From contig JAUJYZ010000504.1 of the NCBI GenBank assembly GCA_033675265.1, forward strand, positions 388,501 to 452,500: a stretch of DNA of 64,000 nt, given 5' to 3'. A program made the position numbers and the translations under genes. The notes under the pieces were generated by a model. It saw nothing but the letters and a program-made list of their open reading frames with translations. It searched no databases and was not told the DNA's origin. This document shows positions 9,501 through 20,693 of this stretch, piece after piece (within the stretch, counting starts at the first letter, position 1; the number at the start of each line of letters is the position of its first letter). Origin of the DNA: Actinostola sp. cb2023 (lineage: Eukaryota > Cnidaria > Anthozoa > Actiniaria > Actinostolidae).

Positions 9501-12272
9501 CCACGTGGTATTTGACATCGTTGGACCGCATGCTATGTGACATCGCTGGACCACGTGATGTTTGAAAACACTTGTCATTGGACGTCATTGGTACCACGTG
9601 GGAGCAGGGGTGCTTACCATTTACTCGGAAAAACCGGAAATTCCGGTTTGAACAAAAAAGGTATGTGTCATTTTGTTCGGAAAGTTCCGGAAAACTCGGA
9701 CTAATGGTACACGCGTCTACGGAAAAACCGAAAAGAGCGGGAAAAGTGGATTATCTAAATCGCTAGACCGAGTTTTCCGAAACTTTCCGATCGGAATGAC
9801 ACATACCATTTGTTTTTCCAACCGGAATTTCCGGTTTTTCCGAGTAAATGGTAAGCACCCCAGGTGTATTTACCTTGGGCTAGTGTTATGATTCCAATGA
9901 TAACGAGGATCGCTATGGCAACCAGTTTTCCGAGAGTAAAGCTGTCGGTGATTCGAGTAGCCAATCTAACGCTCCCACAATTGATAAGAATGGTAACACC
10001 TGGAAAATAAAATGTAAAACGGTGATGTTTTGAGCGAGCGCATGCGCAGCAGCATCCTAGACTTGTCTTATCAAGTCGTGATACATTTTCGGAATTGTTT
10101 TTAATTGTGCGTTATGCCAACTATTTGGCATTCTGTCCTTAGAGGTAGAACAGGTTTTTACTTGATTTCACGATGCACGAAACTAGTTCATCCACGTGTT
10201 TCAAATAGCCAACGTGTCTGCGCGTACGCATCGTGATGTACTTCTTATAGAAAACCCAGCATCAGTGAATTACAATAATTATTTCACTTACGCCATTTAA
10301 AATAATTTGAGTTTAGTTAATTTGAAGTTTTGCGCATCTTTCAGAACATCCGTGCATGTGGTGGACAGATTCTTGTTGCATGACAATGTCATGACTCCAT
10401 CACGAGTTTTGAAAATCAATACGATACAAGCACAGCACGGAACAGCGATAGCAGTATTAGCAGCTTAGAAAATGCTTCAACAATTTGAGCAAAAGACAAC
10501 TAAAATTAGCTTTATAATATACAAGGTTATGCAAACTGTCATTCAAACATGAACGAGCGAGTTCTTTGGTCAACAATAGACGACACTTTGCCAAATGCAA
10601 TAAGTTTTGGGGTGAAATCATTGTCTGGTTGGCATGTGACCAACAGGATAAGTCAATTATGGTCTTCACAATAAATACTAAACCTTTGAAAAATAATTTT
10701 AAATATTAAAAATAAATTCATTTAAAAAATGCACACGCAAAACATTATTTAGACACTAAAACTTATTTTAGTGTTGTTTTTTTTCTTCCATTCATTCACT
10801 CTCCCCTTCTTTAATTTATCTTACCAAAACATGAATACCGTACCTTATTACAATGTCATAGACTATAAACTAGTCTGCGTTGATTGCTCATTCGAACAAA
10901 TCGCTGAGCAGCCAAATACGTTTAAAAAAAATCTCTATTGAAAATCACTCATGGTCAATTTTCACGACTTGCCAACGTGGGCGTCCATGATATTTCCTTT
11001 GTCGTGTCCAAATGCAAGAAATTCAAACTTTTAGAGTAATTTCGTGTTTCGCATTAATTTTGTGTGGTTTATGTTTTTATGATTTCCTTCCCCCAGGGAA
11101 ATTAATCGTGAGTCGTCGCTTGACGACGACTTGACTGGTTTACGCCCGGCCGAACATATACAATACGAAATTTCGCGCGCAAAAGTTTTCCATTCCAAAC
11201 TCCACATTTCAGGGTCCAAATAATAAGAATCACAATAAATCAGCGGGGATTATATTAGAACGATTGAGTTTTTTGAACGTCAAAACGATTAAAAATCCTG
11301 GGGAACCTCAAATTTCGAATCCCTGTGATATAAACTGCTACACAACAAAAGCCCCCACGTTGTGGACTTCCATAATTACCATAACGCGCGGGGCTGATGC
11401 AATAACACTAGAACTTTCAAAAATATTTCCAATATTCCACCATGAAAATATAAAAATATTAGCAACAACATATATTTAACTGATATATCTGTAAAACAGG
11501 AAAATCTCGATATCTTATAGATAATATTTCCTATGTTAATTTGAAATGTTCACACATTGTTAGTTTCACGAATCCGGCCATTGACGTGGCATTTGATATA
11601 CACACTATAAAAAAGTATAAGTCTATAAGACTTAGTAGTTTTCTATTTCCGCAATATTATCGAATTGTCTCCCGTGTCTGTTATTTATATGTTCTGCCTA
11701 TAAAAAATTGCTAAATTAAATAAAAACAAAGAGAGTTGATGGGGTTAATATTCTTACTCACCAATACACGCTGCGGCCAATACTTTCCGCACGGCCAAGG
11801 GACTGATTTCACAGTCAGGGAAGAAGGGTTGTGTGACATATCGAGCAAAAGTCAAGCTTACAATGGCAATCGACGACGGACGGATGATAAGAGCCAGCGT
11901 CCAACTGTATAGAAACCCTGGTAAAGGACCAAATGCTTCACGAAGATAAGAATATTCGGCGCCGGACTTTGGTATCATCGTTCCCATTTCACAATAACAG
12001 AGCGAGCCAAACAGAGAAAGTAATCCACAACCGGCCCAAACTACAAGACTCAACCCAACTGAATCTACTTGCTTGAGGACTCCTTTCGGTGAGATGAATA
12101 TTCCTGAGCCGATCATGACACCAACGACCAAACCAATGCCATTGAGAACGCTCACTTCTTTCTTGAGTTCGACTTTTTCAGCATCTTTGATCTTCACTGC
12201 TGGAACATCACCATTCGTGTCTTCTTCGGCAGTCAATGGTTGAGAAGCTTCAGCAGCCTTTTCTTCCGCCAT
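6260..12272 (-). CDS. SLC7 amino-acid transporter, light-subunit (LAT/y+LAT) type
   Basis: Predicted amino-acid exchanger of the plasma membrane. The nine exons are 12272-11762, 9999-9874, 8875-8776, 8702-8658, 8153-8030, 7934-7831, 7308-7212, 6773-6618 and 6451-6260. All junctions are GT-AG, phases agree, and they give 484 aa. The hydrophilic N terminus (residues 1-40) is followed by the APC-family TM1 motif [10 protein letters not shown] (55-64). Further family motifs are GAEYSYL, the substrate-gate region [26 protein letters not shown] and GMPVYF-like GIPVYFIF near the C terminus. Cys154, in FPDC after TM3, is at the site where known light subunits (LAT1 Cys164) form a disulfide with the SLC3 heavy chain. 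This supports the heteromeric LAT/y+LAT class over the glycoprotein-free cationic transporters. Exact substrate class (neutral versus y+L) cannot be decided. Introns contain several MITEs, a LINE tail, an E-box minisatellite and a poly-C tract. The 5' UTR may extend to about 12.5 kb. Confidence 0.93.
6511..6550. repeat. Poly-C tract in the last SLC7 intron
   Basis: About 40 consecutive C (poly-G on the transcribed sense strand) sit inside the 166-bp intron between exons 8 and 9 of the transporter gene. They occupy a quarter of that intron. Confidence 0.9.
6985..7146 (+). mobile_element. Retroposon 3' tail with TTA repeat
   Basis: The segment ends CGACTTGAAATAAATTATTATT..., a polyadenylation-like AATAAA followed by a (TTA)n tail. 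This is the usual 3' end of a truncated LINE or SINE. It lies in intron 7 of the transporter gene in the opposite orientation. No coding part is visible. Confidence 0.45.
7419..7666. mobile_element. Palindromic MITE in SLC7 intron
   Basis: Near-perfect inverted arms run inward from AATACTCCAGTTTCGAG and include GTACTCCTTGACAAAAGACG and GCTCAGGCTTAGCCTCAAT. About 60 bp separate them. It has no coding capacity. Confidence 0.75.
9251..9565. repeat. 25-bp minisatellite carrying CACGTG
   Basis: About twelve tandem copies of a 25-bp unit (CCACGTGATATTTGACATCG plus CTAGA) lie in intron 2 of the transporter gene. Nearly every unit retains the palindromic E-box CACGTG, while positions after CATCG vary (CTAGA, TTAGG, TTGGA). 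Confidence 0.9.
9607..9861. mobile_element. Palindromic MITE (GGGGTGCTTACC ends)
   Basis: The ends GGGGTGCTTACCATTTAC and GTAAATGGTAAGCACCCC have arms rich in CCGGAAATTCCGG. The element is about 255 bp. It stops 12 bp from exon 2 of the transporter, immediately next to its splice donor. Confidence 0.8.
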
Positions 12273-14401
12273 TTCAACAGATTCTTAATCGAGTTCTACG
12301 AGTTTTATGAAGACCTGAATATACAAGAAAAGACATTAATATCGTTGTGTCTAAAAGTAAGTATTAAAAAAAACAGCGGGAAGAAATACTTAATTGAATT
12401 TAGTTTGAATGAAATTAAGTTAAGCTTATTGTATACGTAGTTGTAGTTGTAAAGAAAAGTAAGTTTGGTCTACATTTTTACCTTGGAGTGATATTATCAA
12501 CTAAGCAACTAGTCGATGAAGCCAATTCTTGAGTTTTTAAGCAGAAGAACACGGCATAAGTATGAAGAAAGCCGTTCTCCCTTCGACTCGTGTCGGTCGT
12601 CATGTAGATTACGCTAATGTTTACAGCGTGTAGAAACTGGTTGTAAACGTTCTCTGATTGGTCGAGAACCTGTTCAACGTGTTTGTTGAACCTGTAATCT
12701 TCTCTGCACTTTGATCGGTCTTTTTTTGCGCCGGTTTCACGTGATATGGATTCAGTGGATCGAAAACCATTAAAAATATTTAGCCATCTGAAGCCAAATT
12801 ATTTAATTAAGTACAGTCGATTAATCTTAGCAGTCCTTTTTACCTTCTTTCTTTCATTGAATTTGTATCCTTCGGGGATGGGCTGCATGACCGCCGAAGA
12901 GCTGGACTCCAACTGAGATCATGTCACACTTCAGAAAATACATGAAACTTTCTCACGGCTTTAAATATTTTATTCCCTTTGAAAAACTATTTTGAGTATA
13001 CAACTCCACTTAATATTATCTCTGCAAATCATAACAGAAAGATAAGAAATGCTGGAGAGATAAGGACGAAAGCAAGACGTACTTATATCAATATCAGGAT
13101 ACAAAACTAATAATAACATTACAGATATTTCTGTACGGTGTTGATATGTTTATAGTTTTACCGTCGTTCATTTATACTGTTGACCGGATTAGCTACTTTC
13201 AGTTCTACCTGCAAAGATGCTCAGTTGTTAATTATTTATCTATTAGAAAACACAATTATCCTCGCTCAAAGTAATTGCTTTGAAACTGCTGAACTGAAAT
13301 ATCATAACTTTTTATCGCATCGCTTTCACGACATGAGGCCTGTACATAAACACGAAAAGGTCAACCGCTTGTTGAAACCAAGCTAATCTTATGTTTTCTT
13401 TCAAAACACTGTAGTGTTTCAACAAACCTGTCCTTCCTTTTTACTGCATTTGACAGCTGAATTCTGCGTTTCACCGGTAACATTGTTTCATTAGGCATGA
13501 CTTCCCTTTTTGATGAATACATATTCATCTACTCAATTCACTACCGCAATGAGGAATTTTTTCATTACGCAAAGTTCGCTTCAAATTTCCACAAACCACT
13601 GAAGGTCCAATTGGAATCTAAATTGATTCTTTTCACGTTCGTTCTGCTATTTTGACGCATTGCGCAATCCTTTAAAATGAAAACTGAACTGTAATAATAA
13701 TGGCACCAAATGTTGGCCCCAGCTGCTGACTCTTGTACAAAAGGTAAACATGATAAATAGTGAGGTGTTGCGTCATTATAAATTCTAAATCAATATATGA
13801 AATTGATGAAATACAAGTTCAACTGGGAATATAATGTTCTCTTTTCCCAAGTGTTTTGTCCGCGAAAGTCGAATAGACCGCCCAACTGGGTCGAGTTCAG
13901 GGGCCAAGAGGACTGTCAAAACGCCGAAGTATAAATCCGGCCAGCCTCCATTGCGTGCAGAGGCCTAGGTGATTCAGTGTGACTTGAGAACCAAAATAAA
14001 GCTGGATGTATGCAGGAATATTGAGATCTAGAAAAAATCAGTTATATTTTACCTACAAATATTGAAATAAAATGTTCTTAACTCATTTGCGATGTCTATT
14101 TTGTTACTGCGTGACTCAGCTTGGGAGTGTCCTTTTCATGCCATATATTAAATAAACAGAACGCTTGACTTATTGGCGAAAACAAAATAGCATTATTCAA
14201 GAGTATTTCTTGGAACGCATTTCAGTAAACTCAATGCCTTCACAATGACTTCCTGGACCAAGTTTTTATAATTAGTAATTGTTGTGCACAGAAAATTATA
14301 CCATATTTTAAAATTCAGTTATTTGAGTTGTATCACGTGTTTGAGTTTCACTTTTAATTTCGTCGGTACGTGTTTCAAAAACACTACCTCTAGATTTCCA
14401 T
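12273..14401. other. Intergenic; probable SLC7 promoter side
   Basis: No supported coding exon. The first few hundred bases should hold the 5' UTR and promoter of the minus-strand transporter gene, but I recognise no TATA or initiator element. The remainder is AT-rich unique-looking DNA. Confidence 0.4.
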
Positions 14402-14543
14402 AGCCTACGTTCGGATGTAAACTTCCCTGCTGAATGAGTCTCCTTTTCTCCCGAGGAAGAGAAGAGGAAGAAAAGAAGACCTCTTCTCTTCCTCGGGAGA
14501 GAAGGAGACTGTGTCAGCAGGGAAGGATGTAACGCAGGCTAGA
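14402..14543. mobile_element. Nested MITE pair
   Basis: The outer ends are TAGCCTACGTT and ACGCAGGCTA, matching the TAGCCTGCGT MITE family. Within it, an inner palindrome at about 14425-14526 (CTTCCCTGCTGA...CAGCAGGGAAG, with CTCCCGAGGAAGAGAAGAGG arms) is flanked by the near-identical 9-mers GGATGTAAA and GGATGTAAC. This suggests a 9-bp duplication of a second insertion into the first element. Confidence 0.6.
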
Positions 14544-14857
14544 TTTTCAAAGTTTCACCACATGCCACATGTCACGTGTTTTAGTTACCAAGCAGTGATT
14601 TGGCCACAAGCCACTTTCATTCACATCGATAATGATGTGGATTAGTTCTGTTGTCTTATCTGATAAGAAACATAATGACAGTTCTACTTTCTTGTGTATG
14701 CGCTCAAGAGAAAAATACGGCCGGCCATTACGGGGACAAAGAGCTCGCGCGTGCTTGTTCTTCAAAAAGTCTAATTTTAGAACATGCGAACCTCTGTGTA
14801 AACACACACTTCCGGTGCAAGGTCCAATGGATGTATTGGTTACTTGACAGTGTCATG

Positions 14858-14918
14858 TTACTCCCAGAGGCACTGACCTACGGTAAGGGAGAGTGTAGAT
14901 CAGTGCCTCTGGGACCAG
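14858..14918. repeat. Short inverted repeat
   Basis: CCAGAGGCACTGA and its complement TCAGTGCCTCTGG are separated by about 34 bp. This is a possible remnant of a small palindromic element. Confidence 0.6.
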
Positions 14919-15049
14919 GGTAGTAGATTATTGGACTTTGATGGAGAAAGTAATCCAACATGGGACCTGATTTAAGGAAAAGTATTGTTGTCGGCAAACA
15001 AAACAATACATTAGATATTTTACGACGAGTCAAGTTGGACGAGTATATA

Positions 15050-15152
15050 GAGTCGTACGAGTGGGAAACCTACGGTGACACTCAAATGGCTTCCTTTCTG
15101 AACCAATCAAAAAACGTGCACGGTAACTTTCCCACTCGTACGAAAACGACTC
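15050..15152. mobile_element. TA-flanked MITE (GAGTCGT family)
   Basis: The inverted ends GAGTCGTACGAGTGGGAAA and TTTCCCACTCGTACG...GACTC are flanked by TA. The centre contains CGGTGAC/GCACGGTAAC-like sequence. A second member lies at 43235-43441. Confidence 0.75.
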
Positions 15153-15756
15153 TATCTATCGGCGCGCGTCCGGCTATATATGGCCTAGCTATAAAGTCTG
15201 TTTACGCAGATCGAGTGTGCCAAGGCCTATATATTATAGTTAGTGTCCCTCTGTCCTCTTATTTTCTCTTGGACTTCTCTTGGTGCTATATATAATAATC
15301 ATTTACCCATCTGTCATTCACACAGCTTAACTACGAACCGGGTACCGCACATTTTATTTATTGTGATCCCCAAAAAGTGTCTGTTACGTTTTATCTTACG
15401 CTTCCTATTTTCTTGTAGTACAATTTCAATAGGCCTGCGTAGCCACACGCGGTCCTTGTAGCAATTCTAGTATCACTGAGAGATTATGCCCCGAAAAATG
15501 CACACTTGAGCCCAGGAGCCCATGGGCTCCTACTTGAGTAATTGCGTGATAAAAGGCGCGGGCCGACCTCAAGTCTATATATTTTGAGCTCCAATATCGT
15601 GAGCTTCTAATCGATGTTTTCGGATTAGAATTTTTCAAGTCCTGTGCACAATGATTTCTGAGAAGTTGTGCGCTGGAGGCGGAAGCTACAGCTTTACAAT
15701 ATGAATGCTAAATATAACCAGCTTTTGCGCCGTGCGTACAGAAAGCGCGTCAAGTA

Positions 15757-15907
15757 GAGCAGATTTCGCATGACGGCACGGCACGGCACGGCACGGCACG
15801 GCACGGCACGGCACGGCACGGCACGGCACGGCACGGCACGGTACATATTCATTCGAAATCTTAAATCATCACGGTCACGGCACGGCACAGTCATACGAAA
15901 TCTGCTC
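15757..15907. mobile_element. TA-flanked MITE (GAGCAGATTTCG family) with GGCAC array
   Basis: The ends GAGCAGATTTCGCATGAC and GTCATACGAAATCTGCTC are flanked by TA. The centre is a tandem array of about thirteen CGGCA units (15771-15840). A second member without the long array is at 42034-42187. Confidence 0.8.
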
Positions 15908-16219
15908 TAATATTGTGTTTACGGACGGTTAAACTAGATGAGATTGCTAGAACAATACAGAATTGACCGATAACTGAACTTTGAACAAAACCTGAAACTT
16001 TAATATCCAACGTAGTAGCCCTCTCCTCCGTCTCTCTCTTGTCATTCTTACCACATTGTATTTCATCAGCGACACAAGCACAAGCGCATGCGTAAGGATC
16101 AAAATGTTTCCACCTCTTATGCACTTGTGCCTGTGCTTAATTTCAAACCCGTTTTCACATACACAAGGTTCATGCTTTGTGCGCCTGTATCGCTAGTGGA
16201 AACCTGGCTTATCTTGCCG

Positions 16220-16330
16220 TTAGGGACATGATGATGATGATGATGAAGACTTTATTTCAAGAGGGTAACACATAAAAGTGAAATACACTTACAAACTTGT
16301 GGCCCTCACTAAACTGAATAAATAACAATA
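16220..16330 (-). mobile_element. LINE-like 3' tail
   Basis: Read on the minus strand the segment ends GAAATAAAGTCTTCATCATC followed by more CAT repeats, a typical tail of truncated non-LTR retroelements. Only the 3' untranslated end is visible. Confidence 0.5.
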
Positions 16331-16428
16331 ACAGACGCGGAGGCTGAATTCTGCAGAAAATCGTCTAATATATATTTTTGTTAATCCTTCCTTTCGACTA
16401 AGCCATGGATTATGGATTCCACTATTTT

Positions 16429-17647
16429 CTATTTTTTCTGTAATGATTTCAAAAACACCGACACACGATCTTGCAAATCCTCTTCGTTTGACGAAAGTCG
16501 TTTGCGCAAAGCATCAGGGGATGCTGGTCTGAGGCTTTGATTGACGTCATTAGTACCCAGGCTCTTACGGAGAACCGAGGTTGTAGGTAATGCACTTGCA
16601 TCGATCTTTGAGGGTGCAGACCCCCTGCGACTCTTCATTGACGTGTCTGGTGCAAGACGTGAGGGGGAGGGGGAGCGACTTCTTGCTTTGGACACACTTT
16701 GAGGAAGGTCTAATCTTTGACTCTCCATCCCTCTCACAGTAGGATTTTGATTCATAAGTGCTCTTGATCTTACTGATCTTGCTGAAGAAGGTCTTGGTTT
16801 TGTCGTGTCTGCTGATAAAGAGTTTACATTTCTCCTAACGGGGGGAGGGGTGGATGGAGATTTTGGCATCAACTGCCTGTCACTGCAAACCCCTTTCCCC
16901 AAAGGAATATGCTCCACAAAGATGTTGCCATTATCTTCCAGGGAGGGCTGTGTCACAGAAGACGAGCTGATGTCGGATACAGGACGTCGACGGAGTAATC
17001 GAGGTGACCTCGCCGAAGGTGAATTCGGTCTTCCTTCACAAGTGCTTTTCATCTTGGGGCTGTCAATCAAATTTCCAAGACTTAAATTCTTCATCTGACC
17101 TGAATTTACTGAATTACAGCTTGTGTTGTTCAGGCTTTTCTTGTACCAAATCGTCGGTGTGTTTTTCTACGAGTATTGTTGGACTTTTTGGGGTTGTTTT
17201 ATAGTTACTCTTGACTTCTTCGCTGTTCGTGCGCTTGATCTCGGTGGCAAGAAGAACGTTTTCTTGGTTCGTTGAATAGGTAAGCATACTGACAGCCCTG
17301 CGGCCAAGCCTTGGACGAGACAAACTATCACCCAAATCAGATGGACTTTCTCTGCGGCCCCTTTTCCCATCCACATCTTCGTAAGCGGTTGAATTGTCTT
17401 TATGTTCCCATGGAAGGGGGGAACTTGATCTGTGAAGAGTCAAATCGTGTCGAACATCCAACGAATCACAACCAAGTTTCACCATCGTTTTATGTTCCTT
17501 TTCTGAAATGGCTTTCAACTTTTCTTGGAGGTCCCTTTCAGCGACCCGCTCCTCTCGCAGCATTGTGGTAATCAAACGCTGGCCCATCTTGCTCAACGAT
17601 GGGTCTGCACCAAGGCCTTTAGTTTTATGCTTGCTTTTGGATGCCAT
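16429..17647 (-). CDS. Unrecognised basic Ser-rich protein, frame-broken
   Basis: Two open frames on the minus strand overlap end to start and together look like one gene. The first begins with ATG at 17647 (MASKSKHKTKGLG) and runs 177 codons to a stop at 17114. The second continues from about 17160 in the +1 frame to a stop at 16429. The N-terminal part has a charged, probably helical segment (REERVAERDLQEKLKAISEK, residues 31-50). The rest is rich in Ser, Arg and Pro with SPSPSR and SARSPRLLRRR stretches, as in disordered phosphoproteins. I do not recognise the family. The frame change has no plausible intron around it, so a one-base assembly error or a disabled allele is likely. Confidence 0.5.
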
Positions 17648-20600
17648 AGCTGCCAGGAAACAGCCAGTAGTATGTGGCTAACAACACTGAGAGAAAGTGA
17701 GCCGAAACGAACTTACTTTACTATCTTAGGCTTTTCATCTCTCGATGCAAGTTAGAGAACCGTGTGGAACTCTATTCGGCTCTACAAAGTAGAGTTTACG
17801 ATGCACAGTAAAATGCACCAAGAGAGTGCTTGCAATGGGTTTTAGCTTGGCGAAATTTGATGTGTATAACTTCAAGTCAAATTCCTATCATTGTCTGCGT
17901 TCTCTTTTCGAGCAGTTGAGAAATCATCGCCATATCAAATCTCCACTGAAGAGGTTTAATTTAACACGCTCTTGTTAAACAGACAACGTTAGCAGTAACT
18001 TGGCGAGTGACTATTATCTAATTCTGGTCTAGTTGTTGTTAGGTCAGCCACTATCATTACCATATTTTTATTTACTTAAGTACAATTCTTTGTTGTGGTC
18101 AATAGTGTATTGTTCTCCACACGAATCTCATAAAAAAACATTTGTACAAAACCAAAACGATTATCGGATGTGCTTTGGTGAACAAGAAAGACTTGACGCA
18201 TCGTTATAATGATCACTTTACGACACCAAATCCAGGAACTTATCACTGACTCTAAGTATTGCATTCTCGACTCTTTCGCAACATTAAGTCGACCTGCGAT
18301 CTTATCCGCTCTTTTCCTGAGCACAAAGACAGTGTCAACTATTGGTAAATATAAAAGACATCTAGTAATCCTATAGTATGCTTGACCAATAGACCTTATG
18401 CATAATGACGTAATATGACTACAATTAACTACCAGAATGCTTTGCGCATCTTCTCTTGTGAGATAATTACTACCCTTAATTTGTCTTAGTGAATTGTGAA
18501 TTGTTTATTAAACATTACTTGGCGGCTAAAACTGAATTACATAATTTACCTCACGAGTGAATAAAAAGCTACATAAAAAAAGAAAATTCGCAAAGCATTC
18601 TGGTAGTTGTAGTCACATTACGTCATTATGCATATGGTCTATTCATTCCCCACCTCCTCTCCCTTGGTTTGAGTTTAGACAGAAAACAATTACAAGGAAT
18701 AACGTCTGTGGTTGTGGAGCACCCAACCAAAAGGAGGGGGTAGGAGAGGGGTTCTCTTTTTCATGTCTAGTTTTCCATGCTGAAAACTGAAGGAAACCGT
18801 TTCCCAGGATACTTGTTTAATCTAACAAACTGTAGTTCTGAGCTGAAATACTTGAATCTCGCAAGCAGAAAATAATATAGTTGATGTCTCTTACTTTTTA
18901 TCATCGTTGAATCCAATACTTATGCTTCTTTTTCCGTCCGAGAGAGAGAAAAAGAAGAATTGATATTTTCTTTCAACATGACAAATATGTTTTATGATTG
19001 TTACACAAAACTCAGGGGACTGGAGAGGGGAGGGGAGGGGAGGGGAAGCAAGAAATGGGCGCGCAGGAGAGGTAGGGAACTTCTTTATAAAAAGAGGGAA
19101 AAGAACTGAACAGATTCGATCAAAGAATCATTTTTTATTTTTCTAGAAATTCAAAATATAAAAAAGATTATACGAAATGCATCGGTAATTCTTGGCTACT
19201 CATTACCTATTCAAGTGAGTGTCTGGCCCCAATCCCCCATCTAATCACTCCAGCTAACCTCGGTCCCAGGGACCTCCGATCAATTAAGAAGGAGAAAGCC
19301 TGGAACTGGTTGCTGTTGTCGTCGTTGATAATGTAGACTATGGTCTATAGTGTTAGCTAACAACAGAATTGCAGCTGTGTCGACTTGCTTTGCCTCAAAC
19401 CAAAAGGTACGAGATTTTCCTCTCAGTTGTCATTATTAGCAAGTCACGTGTGCTTTCTGCGTCCACCAATCACTACAGAATCACGGCCCGTATTACTTCA
19501 CTGCGTGTATATTTGGACAAGTGCATGCCGAAAATAAGTGAAAGTGCGCACTACGATGCGCACTGCGGTGTTGGGGGAAGTGAGGCCAGAATTAACCTAA
19601 ATTCATTGATTTCTTTGAAGCATTTGGATACATGCATAATACTTGGTTATAAAAACGTTTACTAAACAATATTTTAGATACACCTGGATATAAAAACGTT
19701 CACTAAACTAGTTTACTAAACAATATTCCAGCTTAAAAGTGGCATTTATACAGAGCCTTCTAACTACAATGGATCACTGTCGATTACTATTTCATCTCAA
19801 GGTATAGTTAATGAAGTAAATGTAGATATTATGAGCGCGTCTAGTGGATGGGCTCGGCTATGCTCTCTCTCTCGCTCTCTCTTTTGTTGCGGAAACCCTC
19901 ACATCTACGTACACTAGTGTTGTCACAGCGTAGCGATGCTCACCAAAACTGGATCAAAGTACATGGTGAAGGAGAAGATTTCGTATATAGCTAATTGCAT
20001 AATCGTTGTCGGATTGAAAATTATGAAAGCTATGACCAAAAGGAATTCTGGGAAATTAAAACTATCAAATAACACCGTCAAATGATCGACCTTTTTATCC
20101 AGACTTGTAGGATCTTAGATATCTTCAAAACTACGAGAACATTGAATTTATCTGTATGTAATGTGGGTCAAGAACTGATTTCCCATCCATTCTTGCGGTC
20201 TCAGCTTCTATGATTTATGATTTTCAACCCGACAGTTATGCAAAATACGGCACACGGCACGGTCACGGCACGGTCACGGCACGGTCACGGCACGGTCACG
20301 GCACGGTCACGGCACGGTCACGGTGTTATGAGACAGAATGACTGATATCCTGACAAAAGCTTAATTAATGTTTAATTCCCAAAACCTTCTTAGACAGAGT
20401 GACTACACTCCTGTCATTTGTCAGGATATGAAGTCAATGCTACTTTTACCTCATTAATTAGGATCGTTAGGAGAAAATTATAGTTTAGACAGGATTTCTA
20501 CTAACAACCTTTTGATTCAGTTTTCTTTAGAATGTCTAAAGACTCTTGCATCCATTCTTGTTTTCTTATCTACCACGCCCAAACACTAAGCATAATAATA

Positions 20601-20693
20601 ATGACTCGTGCATGTACTTCTGATACAAGCTATTCTGTTTACCGATCTATCTGATCACACAGACTATAAATTTACCGTCCTTCAGTAACATGA
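17648..20693. other. Intergenic with MITE and low-complexity DNA
   Basis: No supported gene. It contains the palindromic element at 18388-18643 and a G/A-rich tract at 19022-19060. A GGTCACGGCAC tandem tract occupies about 20254-20322. An inverted pair ATATCCTGACAAA/TTTGTCAGGATAT lies at about 20346-20428. The last part is the 3' UTR side of the deiodinase gene. Confidence 0.45.
18388..18643. mobile_element. Palindromic MITE (AATAGACC ends)
   Basis: The inverted arms include TATGCATAATGACGTAAT and CTACCAGAATGCTTTGCG. About 100 bp of AT-rich sequence separates them. It has no coding capacity. Confidence 0.75.

Noticed and set aside
9251..9565. Direct repeats of about 25 bp resembling a CRISPR array
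   Set aside because: Units are contiguous without unique spacers and lie in an intron of an animal gene.
20340..20430. Inverted repeat with ATGA as a SECIS element
   Set aside because: The opposing GA quartet and apical A pair are not at the required spacing; it looks more like a remnant palindromic repeat.
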